NCBI GenBank assembly: GCA_963839165.1
Contig: CAWIUG010000005.1
Span: 1,240,001-1,304,000, forward strand
Length of the DNA stretch: 64,000 bases
Direction: 5' to 3'
DNA from: DATFVA01 sp963839165
GTDB lineage: Bacteria; Bacteroidota; Ignavibacteria; Ignavibacteriales; Ignavibacteriaceae
The stretch's first letter is position 1; the number at the start of each line of letters is the position of its first letter. Both the position numbers and the translations under genes were made by a program. Under the pieces are notes generated by a model. The model was not told where the DNA came from, searched no databases, and saw nothing but the letters and a program-made list of their open reading frames with translations. Positions 45,226-54,445 of the stretch are shown piece by piece.

Positions 45226-45376
45226 TATGCTGCTCCGTCATTGTTTTTTCAGCCTTTTGCTCTAACCTTTTCTTCTGAAGCAGCTTTTTGAATTCCCTTA
45301 TGGGAACCAGGATCCAGATTATCATTATGATGAATCCAATAAGCCAGATAGACCATGTTATCCAATCGAAATACAT
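45212..45376 (-). CDS. Small single-pass membrane protein, 54 aa
   Basis: A 54-codon gene with ATG at 45376 and an AGGA-type RBS (atgaggatctg). The product has one membrane segment (about 5-25, rich in Trp and Ile: WSIWLIGFIIMIIWILVP), then a basic, helical cytoplasmic tail (REFKKLLQKKRLEQKAEK). It ends 14 bases inside the symporter gene, so the two are translationally coupled. I infer a small auxiliary subunit or stabiliser of the SSS symporter; the sequence itself shows only topology and coupling. No other frame in this 190-bp gap is plausible. Confidence 0.75.
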   Translation of the reverse strand: MYFDWITWSIWLIGFIIMIIWILVPIREFKKLLQKKRLEQKAEKTMTEQHIDSN

Positions 45377-45413
45377 CAGATCCTCATCGTCCTTTTAAAA
45401 GTTGTTTTAGTGA

Positions 45414-46829
45414 TTAAGCGTTTTTTAGAATTCCGAGCTCACGACTCTCATTCCATCTTCCTCTTGTGAAGTCAGGAAACTCCAGCGGAACGTTTCCCAG
45501 CTCAACTGATAAAACAGAAAGAGGAGTTACAACCGACCAGGATGCGGCATCGTATACATCCTCATCAAGGAACCAGCCGTTATTCAAACAGTCTATCAGC
45601 CTGTAAATCATCACGAAGTCCATCCCGCCATGACCGCCGTACTTTTCAATTCCATCCTTAAGCTTCAGCCAGAGAGGGTGCTGATACTTTTCTTTGTACC
45701 GGTTGTAATCCTCTTCGCTCATCCATTCATGCCCTTTATCAAAATCAACCAGTGAAAGTCTGCTGGGATATCCTTCGTGGTATCCCTTCGTGCCTGCCAG
45801 GGCGTTTATCCTGTTGTATGGCCTTGGAGTTACCACATCATGCTTAACAAGGATCATCCTCCCTTTATGAGTTCTTATAAGTGAGCTGTTCATATCACCA
45901 TGTCTGTAACCTGCCCTGTTGAAGAACTCGTTTGTGTTCTCAATTTCTTTTGAATATTCATCGAGCGACGCCTGTAGCGAGCTCATTGATACAATTTTGT
46001 GAAATGAATCCCCGCGGTTTATATCCATATACTGAGCAACGGGACCAAGTCCATGCGTCGGGTAAAGGTTGCCGTCTTTTACTTCGTGGTGACGGATACG
46101 CCACATATTATAGTAGTAATCGGGACTAAACATAAGCTCACGAAGATTGTGTATGTATGAACACTCAGCATAGGTGAGCGTTCCAAACAAACCCTGCTGC
46201 GCCATATTAAGAACCCATAGCTCTTCATCGCCGTAACATACATTCTCCAGCATCATACAGTTGCGCTGTGTTTCTTCAGCTGTATCGGCAAGTTTCCAGG
46301 CATCTTCTAAAGTGATTGCGGCGGGAACTTCTACAGCCGCGTGCTTACCGTTCCGCATCGATTCAATGCACATCTGCGTATGATATTCCCACGGTGTGGC
46401 AATTATAACCAGATCGATATCATCTCTCTTTACCATTTCTTTCCAGCTCTCCAGCGTGCCTGAATATACAGCAGGCTTCTGCCCGTGACCTGAATTTTTA
46501 AGAACTTCAAGCGCCGCGTCGGTCTTAACTTTCTGAACGTCACAGATAGCTGTTATTATAGCTTTATCCGGGGATAATGAATCTACAAGGGTAATATGAT
46601 CTGTTCCCCTGTTGCCGAGTCCTATAAAGGCGACCTTTACCTGCTTGATAGGCGGAACGGTTAATCCTATAACCGATTTTCCTTTTGCAGCAGGAACCGA
46701 TGAAATTTCTTCAATCTTCTCGAGCAGCTTATCTCTGTTTACTTTGGGCACAAATGGTGAAAAACCAAGAAATGCACTACTTAAAGCGGAAAGCGTGATG
46801 AAATTTCTGCGGGTAATGTTAGTCTTCAT
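45414..46829 (-). CDS. GH109-like Gfo/Idh/MocA enzyme, Tat-exported
   Basis: NAD-dependent Gfo/Idh/MocA-fold protein of 471 residues, best fitting glycoside hydrolase family 109 (alpha-N-acetylgalactosaminidase type, which cleaves via a redox mechanism with tightly bound NAD). Evidence: Tat signal TRRNFITLSA at the N-terminus, dinucleotide-binding GLGNRGTDH (70-78), IATPWEYHTQMC, EVPAA, and the family-typical THGLGPVAQYMDINRGD and KYGGHGGMDFVM. Export with cofactor via Tat suits this family. A plain dehydrogenase or other GH109-like specificity cannot be excluded. It lies in the sugar operon upstream of the symporter. Confidence 0.85.
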   Translation of the reverse strand: MKTNITRRNFITLSALSSAFLGFSPFVPKVNRDKLLEKIEEISSVPAAKGKSVIGLTVPPIKQVKVAFIGLGNRGTDHITLVDSLSPDKAIITAICDVQKVKTDAALEVLKNSGHGQKPAVYSGTLESWKEMVKRDDIDLVIIATPWEYHTQMCIESMRNGKHAAVEVPAAITLEDAWKLADTAEETQRNCMMLENVCYGDEELWVLNMAQQGLFGTLTYAECSYIHNLRELMFSPDYYYNMWRIRHHEVKDGNLYPTHGLGPVAQYMDINRGDSFHKIVSMSSLQASLDEYSKEIENTNEFFNRAGYRHGDMNSSLIRTHKGRMILVKHDVVTPRPYNRINALAGTKGYHEGYPSRLSLVDFDKGHEWMSEEDYNRYKEKYQHPLWLKLKDGIEKYGGHGGMDFVMIYRLIDCLNNGWFLDEDVYDAASWSVVTPLSVLSVELGNVPLEFPDFTRGRWNESRELGILKNA

Positions 46830-46916
46830 TATAACTCCGATAAATTATTTAAAGGCCAGATTGAGTCAAAGCTCTCAAGATCTCTTCCCTTCACCTGTCT
46901 AACGAAATGCCGATGG

Positions 46917-46964
46917 GGCCGTCTTAACCTCCCGGAATCTTGAGGTTAATCAGCCGGAACGGCC
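46917..46964. other. Nested hairpin over the end of the GH36 gene
   Basis: Outer arms GGCCGT (46917-46922) and ACGGCC (46959-46964) enclose inner arms AACCTC (46926-46931) and GAGGTT (46942-46947). It spans the GH36 stop codon. There is no T-run on the minus strand, so it may be a transcript-processing or attenuation hairpin between the glycosidase and GH109 genes rather than a terminator. Confidence 0.45.
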
Positions 46965-48985
46965 TTAATCAATAAATGTTTTTGAAATGAACAGTTAATT
47001 TTCGGATTTATACCTTCAACTGAGGCTATTTGTTTATCATTTACGTAATCGATAACATTATATTTTCCACCCGAGAGGCCTCTTAGTTCAATATCGCCAT
47101 TCCATGTATCAGCATAGAATGCATAAAACAACGTATCACTTTTCTGGATTGCGTGGGTTTCAGGTTTATCGTAACCTATATCGTAGAGTCCACCTTTGTA
47201 GCATCCTTCCGGAAGTTTGTTTTCCTTATAGATATCCAGCCATTTCTGCCAGTTAACTTCCTTATCAGAAGTCAGAACAAAATCCTTATGCTCAAGTCTG
47301 TCTGTGGGGTAGGTGAACTTTGTACCGACAATACCACCTACACCAACAGTTGAAGCAAAATCTTTTCCGCTGTCGCTTAATTCAACATGATCACCGAAGT
47401 AAGGTGAGTTACATCCCATCAGCGCCTTAAGGGTTTTACCTTTCAGCCTGATCTGCCAGGATGATTCCGGATCAGAACCTACAGTCTGGTTCATGTAAGG
47501 CAGGTTGTAATAGGAATATTCAGTACCGCAGGGACAGATCTGTACTACAGCATCCGGTTTGATGCTTAGTGCTGTTTCAATTATTGCCTTAAACAACAAT
47601 GGGAGTTTTTCAGAAGATTCTTCCGGGGTTGAATGATGATGCGCCGGGTTGTAGCAGGGCGGTGCTCCGTTCAGATGCTGCCCGTCTATTTTTAAACCGT
47701 CATATCCCCACTCGCCGATAATTTTCTTTACAAGATTAACATGGTAATCGATTACGGGCTGGTAAGCGGGACACATATAATAACTGTCCCACCAGGAAAT
47801 ATCCACTTTTGATCCGTCTTTATTCAGAAGAAGGTATTCCGGATGTTCTTTTATCAGATCAGTACCCGGATCAACAGCTATAGGAGCCCACCATAACATT
47901 GCTTTCAGGTTGTTTTTATGGATCTCATCTACAAAACTTTTCATATCGGCATCACCGTTCGGAAATCTTTTGGGATTAAGATGCCAGTCACCTTCCGCCG
48001 TCTGCCACCCGTCATCGAGTGTGGCCCAGCTGTAACCCATCTCCGATACTTTCGGAAGTGTTCCAAGTACCTCATCAATTGTGAAGTTTCTCTCATAACC
48101 CCAGGCACACCACTCAGCCTCATAGTTTGAAGGTTTGAATTTCTGAAACTCAATACCTTTGTCCTGCATTATTTTACTGAATGTTTTCAGTGTTTTAAAG
48201 TAATCTCCTTTGTGAACGGATACGAAGGTTTCATAGGTTTCAAATGAACCACCCGGTGCAAGCCTGAGCGGTTCAAGGAACTTATAAGTAACGCCAAGTC
48301 CGGCTCCATCCTCACCTTCAGAAAAATCTACAGGAATAGAAACCAGTTTCGGCGAAAGTTCAAGATGCCCTACAGCAATACCGGCGTCAGGTCTCCATAG
48401 ATCCGCAACGGGAGTGCCTCCGCCGTAGTCGCTCGCGTTCATACCTAAATAATTTTCCTGCTTAAATCCCTTGTTAACAGGCTGGATCCAATCACGCCTG
48501 TCAGGGTATGTTGCTCCCTGAAACGACCAGTAAGAAGGCTGAACTTTCTCAGCAGGCAGAAAATTATAATTACTATTCATCCATCCGGTAACTGTCAGAG
48601 GATCTGTACCTGAATTTGTATAAGTAACAGTCATCATCAGAAATCCCGGGTAACGGGGATCCGCTTTAACAATAATTTCTTTTACGATATTAAGTCCTCC
48701 CTCGGTGAATTTCCCCTTCAGATCCAGAACTTTTACGTCATCCCTATTGAATTCATTCCAGTCAGTAAGCTCAAAATCGGAAATCGTTTTCCCATCCAGC
48801 ATCAGCTGCTCAGAGGGATAATATTTTTCCATCACAGGTTTGGAATCTGTAATTTCCGAGCTGATCATGCTGTGCATGTTTTTATCGTATTTTATTGAAA
48901 TAGTACCATCCGAAAGATGAGGATCTTCCGAAGCATACAGTGGGTAAGCAAGTACTAATAACAGAAGGGTTAATATGTTTTTCAT
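46946..48985 (-). CDS. GH36-type alpha-galactosidase, secreted
   Basis: Retaining alpha-galactosidase-like enzyme of clan GH-D, 679 residues. A signal peptide (1-19) places it outside the cytoplasm. The N-terminal beta-supersandwich (20-280) precedes a TIM barrel with WATLDDGWQ (320-328), the nucleophile Asp434 in YDGLKIDGQ and the acid/base candidate Asp505 in VGSDPESSW; a Cys-rich ICPCGTEYSYYN lies between them. A C-terminal beta domain (FYAFYADTWNGDIELRGL) closes it. It would release galactose or a related alpha-linked sugar from glycans for the symporter and kinase downstream. First gene of the catabolic operon. Confidence 0.9.
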   Translation of the reverse strand: MKNILTLLLLVLAYPLYASEDPHLSDGTISIKYDKNMHSMISSEITDSKPVMEKYYPSEQLMLDGKTISDFELTDWNEFNRDDVKVLDLKGKFTEGGLNIVKEIIVKADPRYPGFLMMTVTYTNSGTDPLTVTGWMNSNYNFLPAEKVQPSYWSFQGATYPDRRDWIQPVNKGFKQENYLGMNASDYGGGTPVADLWRPDAGIAVGHLELSPKLVSIPVDFSEGEDGAGLGVTYKFLEPLRLAPGGSFETYETFVSVHKGDYFKTLKTFSKIMQDKGIEFQKFKPSNYEAEWCAWGYERNFTIDEVLGTLPKVSEMGYSWATLDDGWQTAEGDWHLNPKRFPNGDADMKSFVDEIHKNNLKAMLWWAPIAVDPGTDLIKEHPEYLLLNKDGSKVDISWWDSYYMCPAYQPVIDYHVNLVKKIIGEWGYDGLKIDGQHLNGAPPCYNPAHHHSTPEESSEKLPLLFKAIIETALSIKPDAVVQICPCGTEYSYYNLPYMNQTVGSDPESSWQIRLKGKTLKALMGCNSPYFGDHVELSDSGKDFASTVGVGGIVGTKFTYPTDRLEHKDFVLTSDKEVNWQKWLDIYKENKLPEGCYKGGLYDIGYDKPETHAIQKSDTLFYAFYADTWNGDIELRGLSGGKYNVIDYVNDKQIASVEGINPKINCSFQKHLLIKAVPAD

Positions 48986-49042
48986 TACCTGGTAAATATT
49001 ATTATTGATATAAATATTAATTAAAAGTTATCCGTTATAACA

Positions 49043-51157
49043 TTATAAAATGACGAAAAACTTACCTGTCTTCGTCCCCAGCTTCGAGGTCACTACATAG
49101 AAGTATACACCCGGAGCCGCCAGCTGATTGTATTCGTTTTTAACATTCCATTTTGCAATGCTGGGTGCGTCATTGTTCAATGACGTATGATCAATCGTTC
49201 TAACAAGTTCACCGGCTGAGTTGAAGATTTTTATTGTGGCTTCTGCCGGCAGATTGATAAACTGGATCTGATGATCGCTTAAACCTGTTTCCCAGATCTC
49301 CGCAATCTTGTAGGGATTCGGCACTACAGATACTTTGTCAAGGTTCTTCGTGGCTACAGGTGCCTGCGGTGTCACTTCCACCGTATTGTTCCTGTTATTC
49401 GGTGTGTTGCTGAATCCGTTCTCGAGAGGACCGATAATCTTGTTGCCCGTGTCGTAAGCCGCTACATAGTAGCGGTAGCTCAGCCCGTTTACAACATCGT
49501 TATCGGTGAAAATATTTATGGTATCCCCAACATTAAAATTCTTAAAAGTATCAACGTCAACTACCTGCCGTAACTGAGTCCAGTTGTCGCTGCCGAGATC
49601 AAACCATGCATACTGGGGGATAGTCCTGTAGTTGCCTTTTATATCGTCTTCAAGATCAAATTGCGTCAATGGTAAATAATGAACTCCTCCTTCAAAATCC
49701 TTAAAGGTCTTGTTACCCCAGGTGATTCCGTCATCTTCCGACCTGTAGATTTTATAACCTTCAAAGTCTTTCTCCCATTCGCTCTTTGTTCCCCACACAA
49801 TCTTCACTTTCCTGTTCCCGGTAAAAACTTCTGCTACGGGGGCTTTCGGCGCTTCGATTATCTGCCAGTTATTTTTATATAAAGTAATTGCCCTTTCGGC
49901 GTTTACTTTTATGTCTTTCTCACTGGTTCCGAAAACTGTGGCAAAGATAAGTGTGTCACTTTCACCCGGATTAAGAACAAAAGGCCCCGAGCCGAGAGTC
50001 TGAATTCCGTCAGCACCCAGCCCTAAATAATAACCCTGACCTCCTTCATCTGCGTCGGGTATTCCGTTATGGTCAAAGTCATCATCAATGCCGTCGCCGT
50101 TGCTGTCTTCAGGATCATTCAGATTTTCAATATTATATTCAAAATACCAGTCTGTCCTGGCTCCGTTGCCCGCCGGTGTGGTTGCCCCCATCCAGAAATG
50201 AAATGCATCATAAGTTGCGACTTTCTTAGTGGGACCAGGCATCTGTAATGATACAACTCCTGCCCAGGCTATTTTATCAGTTGGAATGGTTCCGCCAAGC
50301 GGTGATTCCTCGTACCCGTTGTCATCGGTTCCATAAGCCAGTTGCAGACCGGGATCATAATAATGCCTGTCGTCATCATACCCGATCCCTGCATAGAACT
50401 GCGGTATAAAACTGAAGTCAGCATGAATGGCCGCACGCATATCTGTAATGGGCGCAGAACCTATATTGCGGAAAACATATACCCATACAATAAAATCTTC
50501 ATATAATGTTCCCTCCCATGCCATTCCCCTTATTATCATCTGGGTTTTCAGAAAATTGGGATAGGGATTGCTTGATGTCAGCTGATCTGTTCCTCCCCAT
50601 GCTTCTACAACTGAAAAAGTTTCCTGGTCGGCCAGCTGTTTTCCGCCAGGACCAAAACCGGGCCATCCTGTTGCAGAATCAAATTCAATAGGATCGTTCA
50701 GTACAGGGTATGAAGCAGGCCATGGATCAGGCCAGGTTGATGGATCAGTACTCAATATGGCAGAGGGTGAATTAACGAACTGCGCGTATGGATAAAAATG
50801 TTCTTCATCCCAAAAGGCGGCAGGACCTTCGTCCAGAGTAGCGTCACAGAAGGCTGTATAATCGCCGGCGGGATCAGGGTACCCTCCTACAACACCGGGA
50901 TCCTGATCTATCGGAGCACCCAGAAGAACTCCTACACCGGTTCCCCAGCTTATTCCGCTTCCGGCCGGATACTCAAATGAGGGCTCCCTGGCTAGCGAAC
51001 TGGTCTGCTCATTACCGTTGCAAAGCAGTCCGGTATTATTGAACATCGTTCGCACTTTGTTGATGTCAAAGATGTTCCAGCGCTGATTGACCATAGGATT
51101 ATTCTGCCCGAAGCATAATCCTGAGAGTATGACTATAGCTAATACATATTTTTTCAT
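49043..51157 (-). CDS. Secreted beta-rich protein with Ca-binding-like loop, paralogue 1
   Basis: 704-residue exported protein of unknown function; signal peptide 1-17 (FGQNN start of mature part). The N-terminus MVNQRWNIFDINKVRTMFNNTG and much of the rest match the protein at 52279-54441, so the two are paralogues. An Asp-rich SNGDGIDDDFDHNGIPDADEGG segment looks like a thrombospondin-3/dockerin-type calcium loop. A FnIII-like domain (APVAEVFTGNRKVKIVWG ... GYKIYRSEDDG) and a C-terminal FlgD-like domain (SVVPNPY, IKIFNSAGELVRTI, GVYFYVVTSKLGTKTGKFFVIL) follow. The C-terminal domain resembles but is not the standard T9SS sorting domain. It likely works with the TonB receptor and PorV-like protein beside it. 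Confidence 0.75.
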   Translation of the reverse strand: MKKYVLAIVILSGLCFGQNNPMVNQRWNIFDINKVRTMFNNTGLLCNGNEQTSSLAREPSFEYPAGSGISWGTGVGVLLGAPIDQDPGVVGGYPDPAGDYTAFCDATLDEGPAAFWDEEHFYPYAQFVNSPSAILSTDPSTWPDPWPASYPVLNDPIEFDSATGWPGFGPGGKQLADQETFSVVEAWGGTDQLTSSNPYPNFLKTQMIIRGMAWEGTLYEDFIVWVYVFRNIGSAPITDMRAAIHADFSFIPQFYAGIGYDDDRHYYDPGLQLAYGTDDNGYEESPLGGTIPTDKIAWAGVVSLQMPGPTKKVATYDAFHFWMGATTPAGNGARTDWYFEYNIENLNDPEDSNGDGIDDDFDHNGIPDADEGGQGYYLGLGADGIQTLGSGPFVLNPGESDTLIFATVFGTSEKDIKVNAERAITLYKNNWQIIEAPKAPVAEVFTGNRKVKIVWGTKSEWEKDFEGYKIYRSEDDGITWGNKTFKDFEGGVHYLPLTQFDLEDDIKGNYRTIPQYAWFDLGSDNWTQLRQVVDVDTFKNFNVGDTINIFTDNDVVNGLSYRYYVAAYDTGNKIIGPLENGFSNTPNNRNNTVEVTPQAPVATKNLDKVSVVPNPYKIAEIWETGLSDHQIQFINLPAEATIKIFNSAGELVRTIDHTSLNNDAPSIAKWNVKNEYNQLAAPGVYFYVVTSKLGTKTGKFFVIL

Positions 51158-51176
51158 GACCCGTCCTTCTTATTAA

Positions 51177-52220
51177 CTATAGATTAAACTGAAGTGTGAA
51201 TTGATTCAGTATACCAAAGTCGCCATAATCAAGGAACAGGTAGTCCAGTTTAAGTTTATAATCAATTATATTCTGAAAATCGAGACCGAAACCTGCTGTG
51301 TAGTTAACTTCATCGTAATTAAACTTATAACCTCCCCTGAGATAAACCATCCTGTAGATACCAACCTCGGTTCCTACATTATGCCTTACCTTATAGTCCC
51401 TGCTGTCAAACAGATCATAAGCCACAAGCCATGATATCTGGTCATTGTCCAGGATGAAGTCGGATACTCCAAACCTGAGGAGCAGAGGAAGGTCCCACTC
51501 AATCGTCGACAGCTCGGCCGGGATCTGCTTGTTGCCTGGATTATCAGGAACAGAATAAGTAATGGAGAGATCTTCTCCCTTGAACTGCATTTTGGTTCCG
51601 AAGTTTGAAAGAGCGGCAGCGAATCTGAAGTTGTTGTCAAAGAAGGATGTCAGGAAAACAGCGCCCAGGTCGACCGCAAAAGCACTGGCTGTAGCATTTG
51701 CTATCGTCTGGTTTATAAATTTTACCTTTGCACCGAATGAGAATCTGTCGGTTAATGCCCTTGCATAACCAAGTCCTATCGCAAGGTCGCTTGCCGAAAG
51801 AAACCTTCCTGTCCCATCCTGGTCGTATACTGTGGTCTCTTCTACCTTTCCATAATCGAGGTACTGAAGATCTACACCGAATGAACCGACGCCTTCCACT
51901 CTATAGGCTGCGGCTACGTATGAGTTTCGGGTTTCAACCAGCCAGTCCATTGTAGAAAAGGAAACCGCAAAGTCGTCATCAATCCTGGTCATCGCCGCAC
52001 TGTTCCAGAAAAGAGCTTCCGGTGAGGCAACTGTTGCTATCGCGGCATCACCCATCGCCATAGGCCTGGAGCCAACGCCTATCTTAAGAAAGTTTGCCGT
52101 TGAGGTTCCCGAATAATCAACATCCTGCTGGGCGAACATCTGGGTTTCAACGGCAAAGAATGATAATAAGGCTGCTAAAAGAATTCTTTGAATTATTTTG
52201 TATGTATATAAATATTTCAT
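51177..52220 (-). CDS. PorV/PorQ-family outer-membrane protein
   Basis: 347-residue outer-membrane beta-barrel protein of the PorV/PorQ (UPF0164) family, FadL-like in fold; PorV shuttles T9SS cargo to the attachment complex. A signal peptide leads to the family-typical start ANFLKIGVGSRPMAMGDA, then ALFWNSAAMTRI, ASDLAIGLGYARALTDRFSFGAKVKFI and FAVDLGAVF; the final strand is GILNQFTLQFNL. It lies between two paralogous secreted proteins on the same strand, so it may be a dedicated partner for their export or surface display rather than the general T9SS PorV. Confidence 0.85.
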   Translation of the reverse strand: MKYLYTYKIIQRILLAALLSFFAVETQMFAQQDVDYSGTSTANFLKIGVGSRPMAMGDAAIATVASPEALFWNSAAMTRIDDDFAVSFSTMDWLVETRNSYVAAAYRVEGVGSFGVDLQYLDYGKVEETTVYDQDGTGRFLSASDLAIGLGYARALTDRFSFGAKVKFINQTIANATASAFAVDLGAVFLTSFFDNNFRFAAALSNFGTKMQFKGEDLSITYSVPDNPGNKQIPAELSTIEWDLPLLLRFGVSDFILDNDQISWLVAYDLFDSRDYKVRHNVGTEVGIYRMVYLRGGYKFNYDEVNYTAGFGLDFQNIIDYKLKLDYLFLDYGDFGILNQFTLQFNL

Positions 52221-52278
52221 AGCCTGTTCCTGTTATAGAATTACAAAAAATTTCCCTGTTACAGAGCCCGCAGGTGAA

Positions 52279-54441
52279 CTAATCACATAGAAATAAACGC
52301 CGGGGGCGGTGAGCTGATTGTACTCGTTCTTTTAAATCCCATTCCATTATGCTGGAGTTGCTGTCCTTTTCCAGGGTTCTGATCAATTCACCGGCTGAGT
52401 TGAAGATTTTTATTACAGCTTTTTTCGATAAGCCAGTAAACTGAAGTACATGTTCGTTCCAGCCTGTCTCCCATATGGCAGAAATGATGTATGGATTCGG
52501 TACTACCCTTACTTTATCAAGACTCTCTGTTGAAACTGCCAGCTCAGGACGAACGTTTACTGTGTTGTTTAGTTCCTCAGGCTTTGATGCTGCTGAATTT
52601 TCCAGAGGACCAATAATTCCATTTCCCGAATCGTATGCGGCAATGTAATACCTGTAATCAACACCGTTTAATACGGTTCTGTCTACATACACATTTACCG
52701 TATCGCCATCCTGAAAGTGCGCGAGTCTGTGCTTCCCGAGATCAAATCCCGGTATTGAATCCCCGCTCACAATAAAACGCAGATTATTCCATTTATCATC
52801 ACCAAGGTAATACCATGCATATTCAGGCAATGTCTGATAGTATCCTTTTATTCCATTTTCAAGATCAAACTGTGCAAGAGGAACATAGTGTATACCGCCC
52901 TGGAAGTCGGTGAAACTTTCACTTCCCCAGGTTTGTCCGTCATCCTGCGACCGGAAGATCTTATAACCCTCAAACTTGGGATCGTGCTCACTGTCATTCC
53001 CCCAAATCAGGGTTACTTTTTTATCATCGATGAAGGATTCTACCACCGGCGGATCGGGAGCTTTTAACGGCTGCCAGTTATTAGCATATAATGAAATCGC
53101 CCGCTGGGAGTTCGTTTTTATTTCCTGCTCGGTTGCACCGAAGATTGTAGCAAAGATCAGTGTATCTGTCTGCCCAGGCTGTAGTGTGAATTGACCGGAG
53201 CCGATAACCTGAAGACCGTCAGCACCGCTTCCTACGTAGTAATTAGGACCGCCATCCTCTATGTCAGGAATCCCGTTGCCGTCAAAGTCATCATCAATGC
53301 CGTCACCGTTGCTGTCCTGCGGATCGTCTTCATTTCTTAAGTTCCACTTATAATACATCTCTGGATCACCGCCGCTTCCTGAATTAGAAGTTTGTCCTTC
53401 CCAAAAATGTGCGGCATCATAAGTCTTTACTTTGCCATCGGCTCCGGGCATTTTCATAACAAGTACACCTCCCCAGCCAATATTCTCTCCGGTAAGTGTG
53501 CCTCCGCCTACCGGATTTTCTTCATACCCGTCATCGTCCCATCCATATGCCAACTGAAGGTTCGGATCATAGTAATGCCTGTCGGCATCCTGACCTATGC
53601 CCGGAAGGAATGAAGGAAAGAAACTGAAATCTGCATGAACACCCATCGACATATCGACAATGGGTTTATCTGTAGGATTGCGGATAATGAATACCCATAC
53701 TATAAAACTTTCATAAAGTGAACCTTCCCAGGCCATACTTCTCATCATCATCTGGGTTCTGAGCCACCGTGTCTGGCTGTTTCCTGATCCCAGCTGATCT
53801 GTGCCGCCCCAGCCGAACATATAACTTAAAGTTTCCTGGTCGCCTAAAGTTCTGCCGTCTTCCCCTGCACCTGGCCACCCGGTTTCCGGATCTAACAGGA
53901 TCGGCACCGTAGGCAGGTTATTGTTGGTGATTATCTCAGTCGACATCCCATCCACAGGGTAATAGTTCGGCAGCTGAGCCGGCCAGCTTGAGGGCCATGA
54001 GGAAGGGTCTGTGCTTATACTGGCCTTTTCCGGGTTAACAAACTCAGGATAAGGAGCAAAGTGTTCCTCATTCCAGAAGTCAGCAGGTCCCTCATCCATC
54101 GTCCCGTCAAGGTAGGGAAAATTCTCGGGGTTAGTGCCGCCTACTACAGCCGGATCCTGAGGATAGGGTGCGCCTACCACCACTGCAACGCAGGTTCCGT
54201 ATTCCTTGCCGCTCCCCTGCGGATATTCAAAGGAAGGCGACCTGGCATTATTATAATTCTGATTATCGCCGTCGCACAGCATACCTGAATTATCAAATAC
54301 AGTAGCAACTTTATTTATATCCAGTTTATTCCACCTTTTATTATCCATAGGATTATGCTGCTGGGCTCTGATAAACGGTATAAATAATAAAGCTATAAGA
54401 ACGACAGCTTTGAAAAATGATATGTTCGTATTAAATGTCAT
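52279..54441 (-). CDS. Secreted beta-rich protein, paralogue 2, C-terminus frameshifted
   Basis: 720-residue paralogue of the protein at 49043-51157: same start (NPMDNKRWNKLDINKVATVFDNSG), same calcium-like loop (SNGDGIDDDFDGNGIPDIEDGG), same FnIII-like and FlgD-like C-terminal parts. After EWDLK the frame goes wrong (ERVQSAHRPRRLF). Removing one base at 52329 restores KNEYNQLTAPGVYFYVISS and runs to a stop at 52233, ending GKFFVIL exactly like its paralogue. So the intact gene would be 52233-54441. It starts 4 bp after the TonB receptor stop and is clearly in its operon. Function unknown. Confidence 0.8.
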   Translation of the reverse strand: MTFNTNISFFKAVVLIALLFIPFIRAQQHNPMDNKRWNKLDINKVATVFDNSGMLCDGDNQNYNNARSPSFEYPQGSGKEYGTCVAVVVGAPYPQDPAVVGGTNPENFPYLDGTMDEGPADFWNEEHFAPYPEFVNPEKASISTDPSSWPSSWPAQLPNYYPVDGMSTEIITNNNLPTVPILLDPETGWPGAGEDGRTLGDQETLSYMFGWGGTDQLGSGNSQTRWLRTQMMMRSMAWEGSLYESFIVWVFIIRNPTDKPIVDMSMGVHADFSFFPSFLPGIGQDADRHYYDPNLQLAYGWDDDGYEENPVGGGTLTGENIGWGGVLVMKMPGADGKVKTYDAAHFWEGQTSNSGSGGDPEMYYKWNLRNEDDPQDSNGDGIDDDFDGNGIPDIEDGGPNYYVGSGADGLQVIGSGQFTLQPGQTDTLIFATIFGATEQEIKTNSQRAISLYANNWQPLKAPDPPVVESFIDDKKVTLIWGNDSEHDPKFEGYKIFRSQDDGQTWGSESFTDFQGGIHYVPLAQFDLENGIKGYYQTLPEYAWYYLGDDKWNNLRFIVSGDSIPGFDLGKHRLAHFQDGDTVNVYVDRTVLNGVDYRYYIAAYDSGNGIIGPLENSAASKPEELNNTVNVRPELAVSTESLDKVRVVPNPYIISAIWETGWNEHVLQFTGLSKKAVIKIFNSAGELIRTLEKDSNSSIMEWDLKERVQSAHRPRRLFLCD

Positions 54442-54445
54442 AAGG

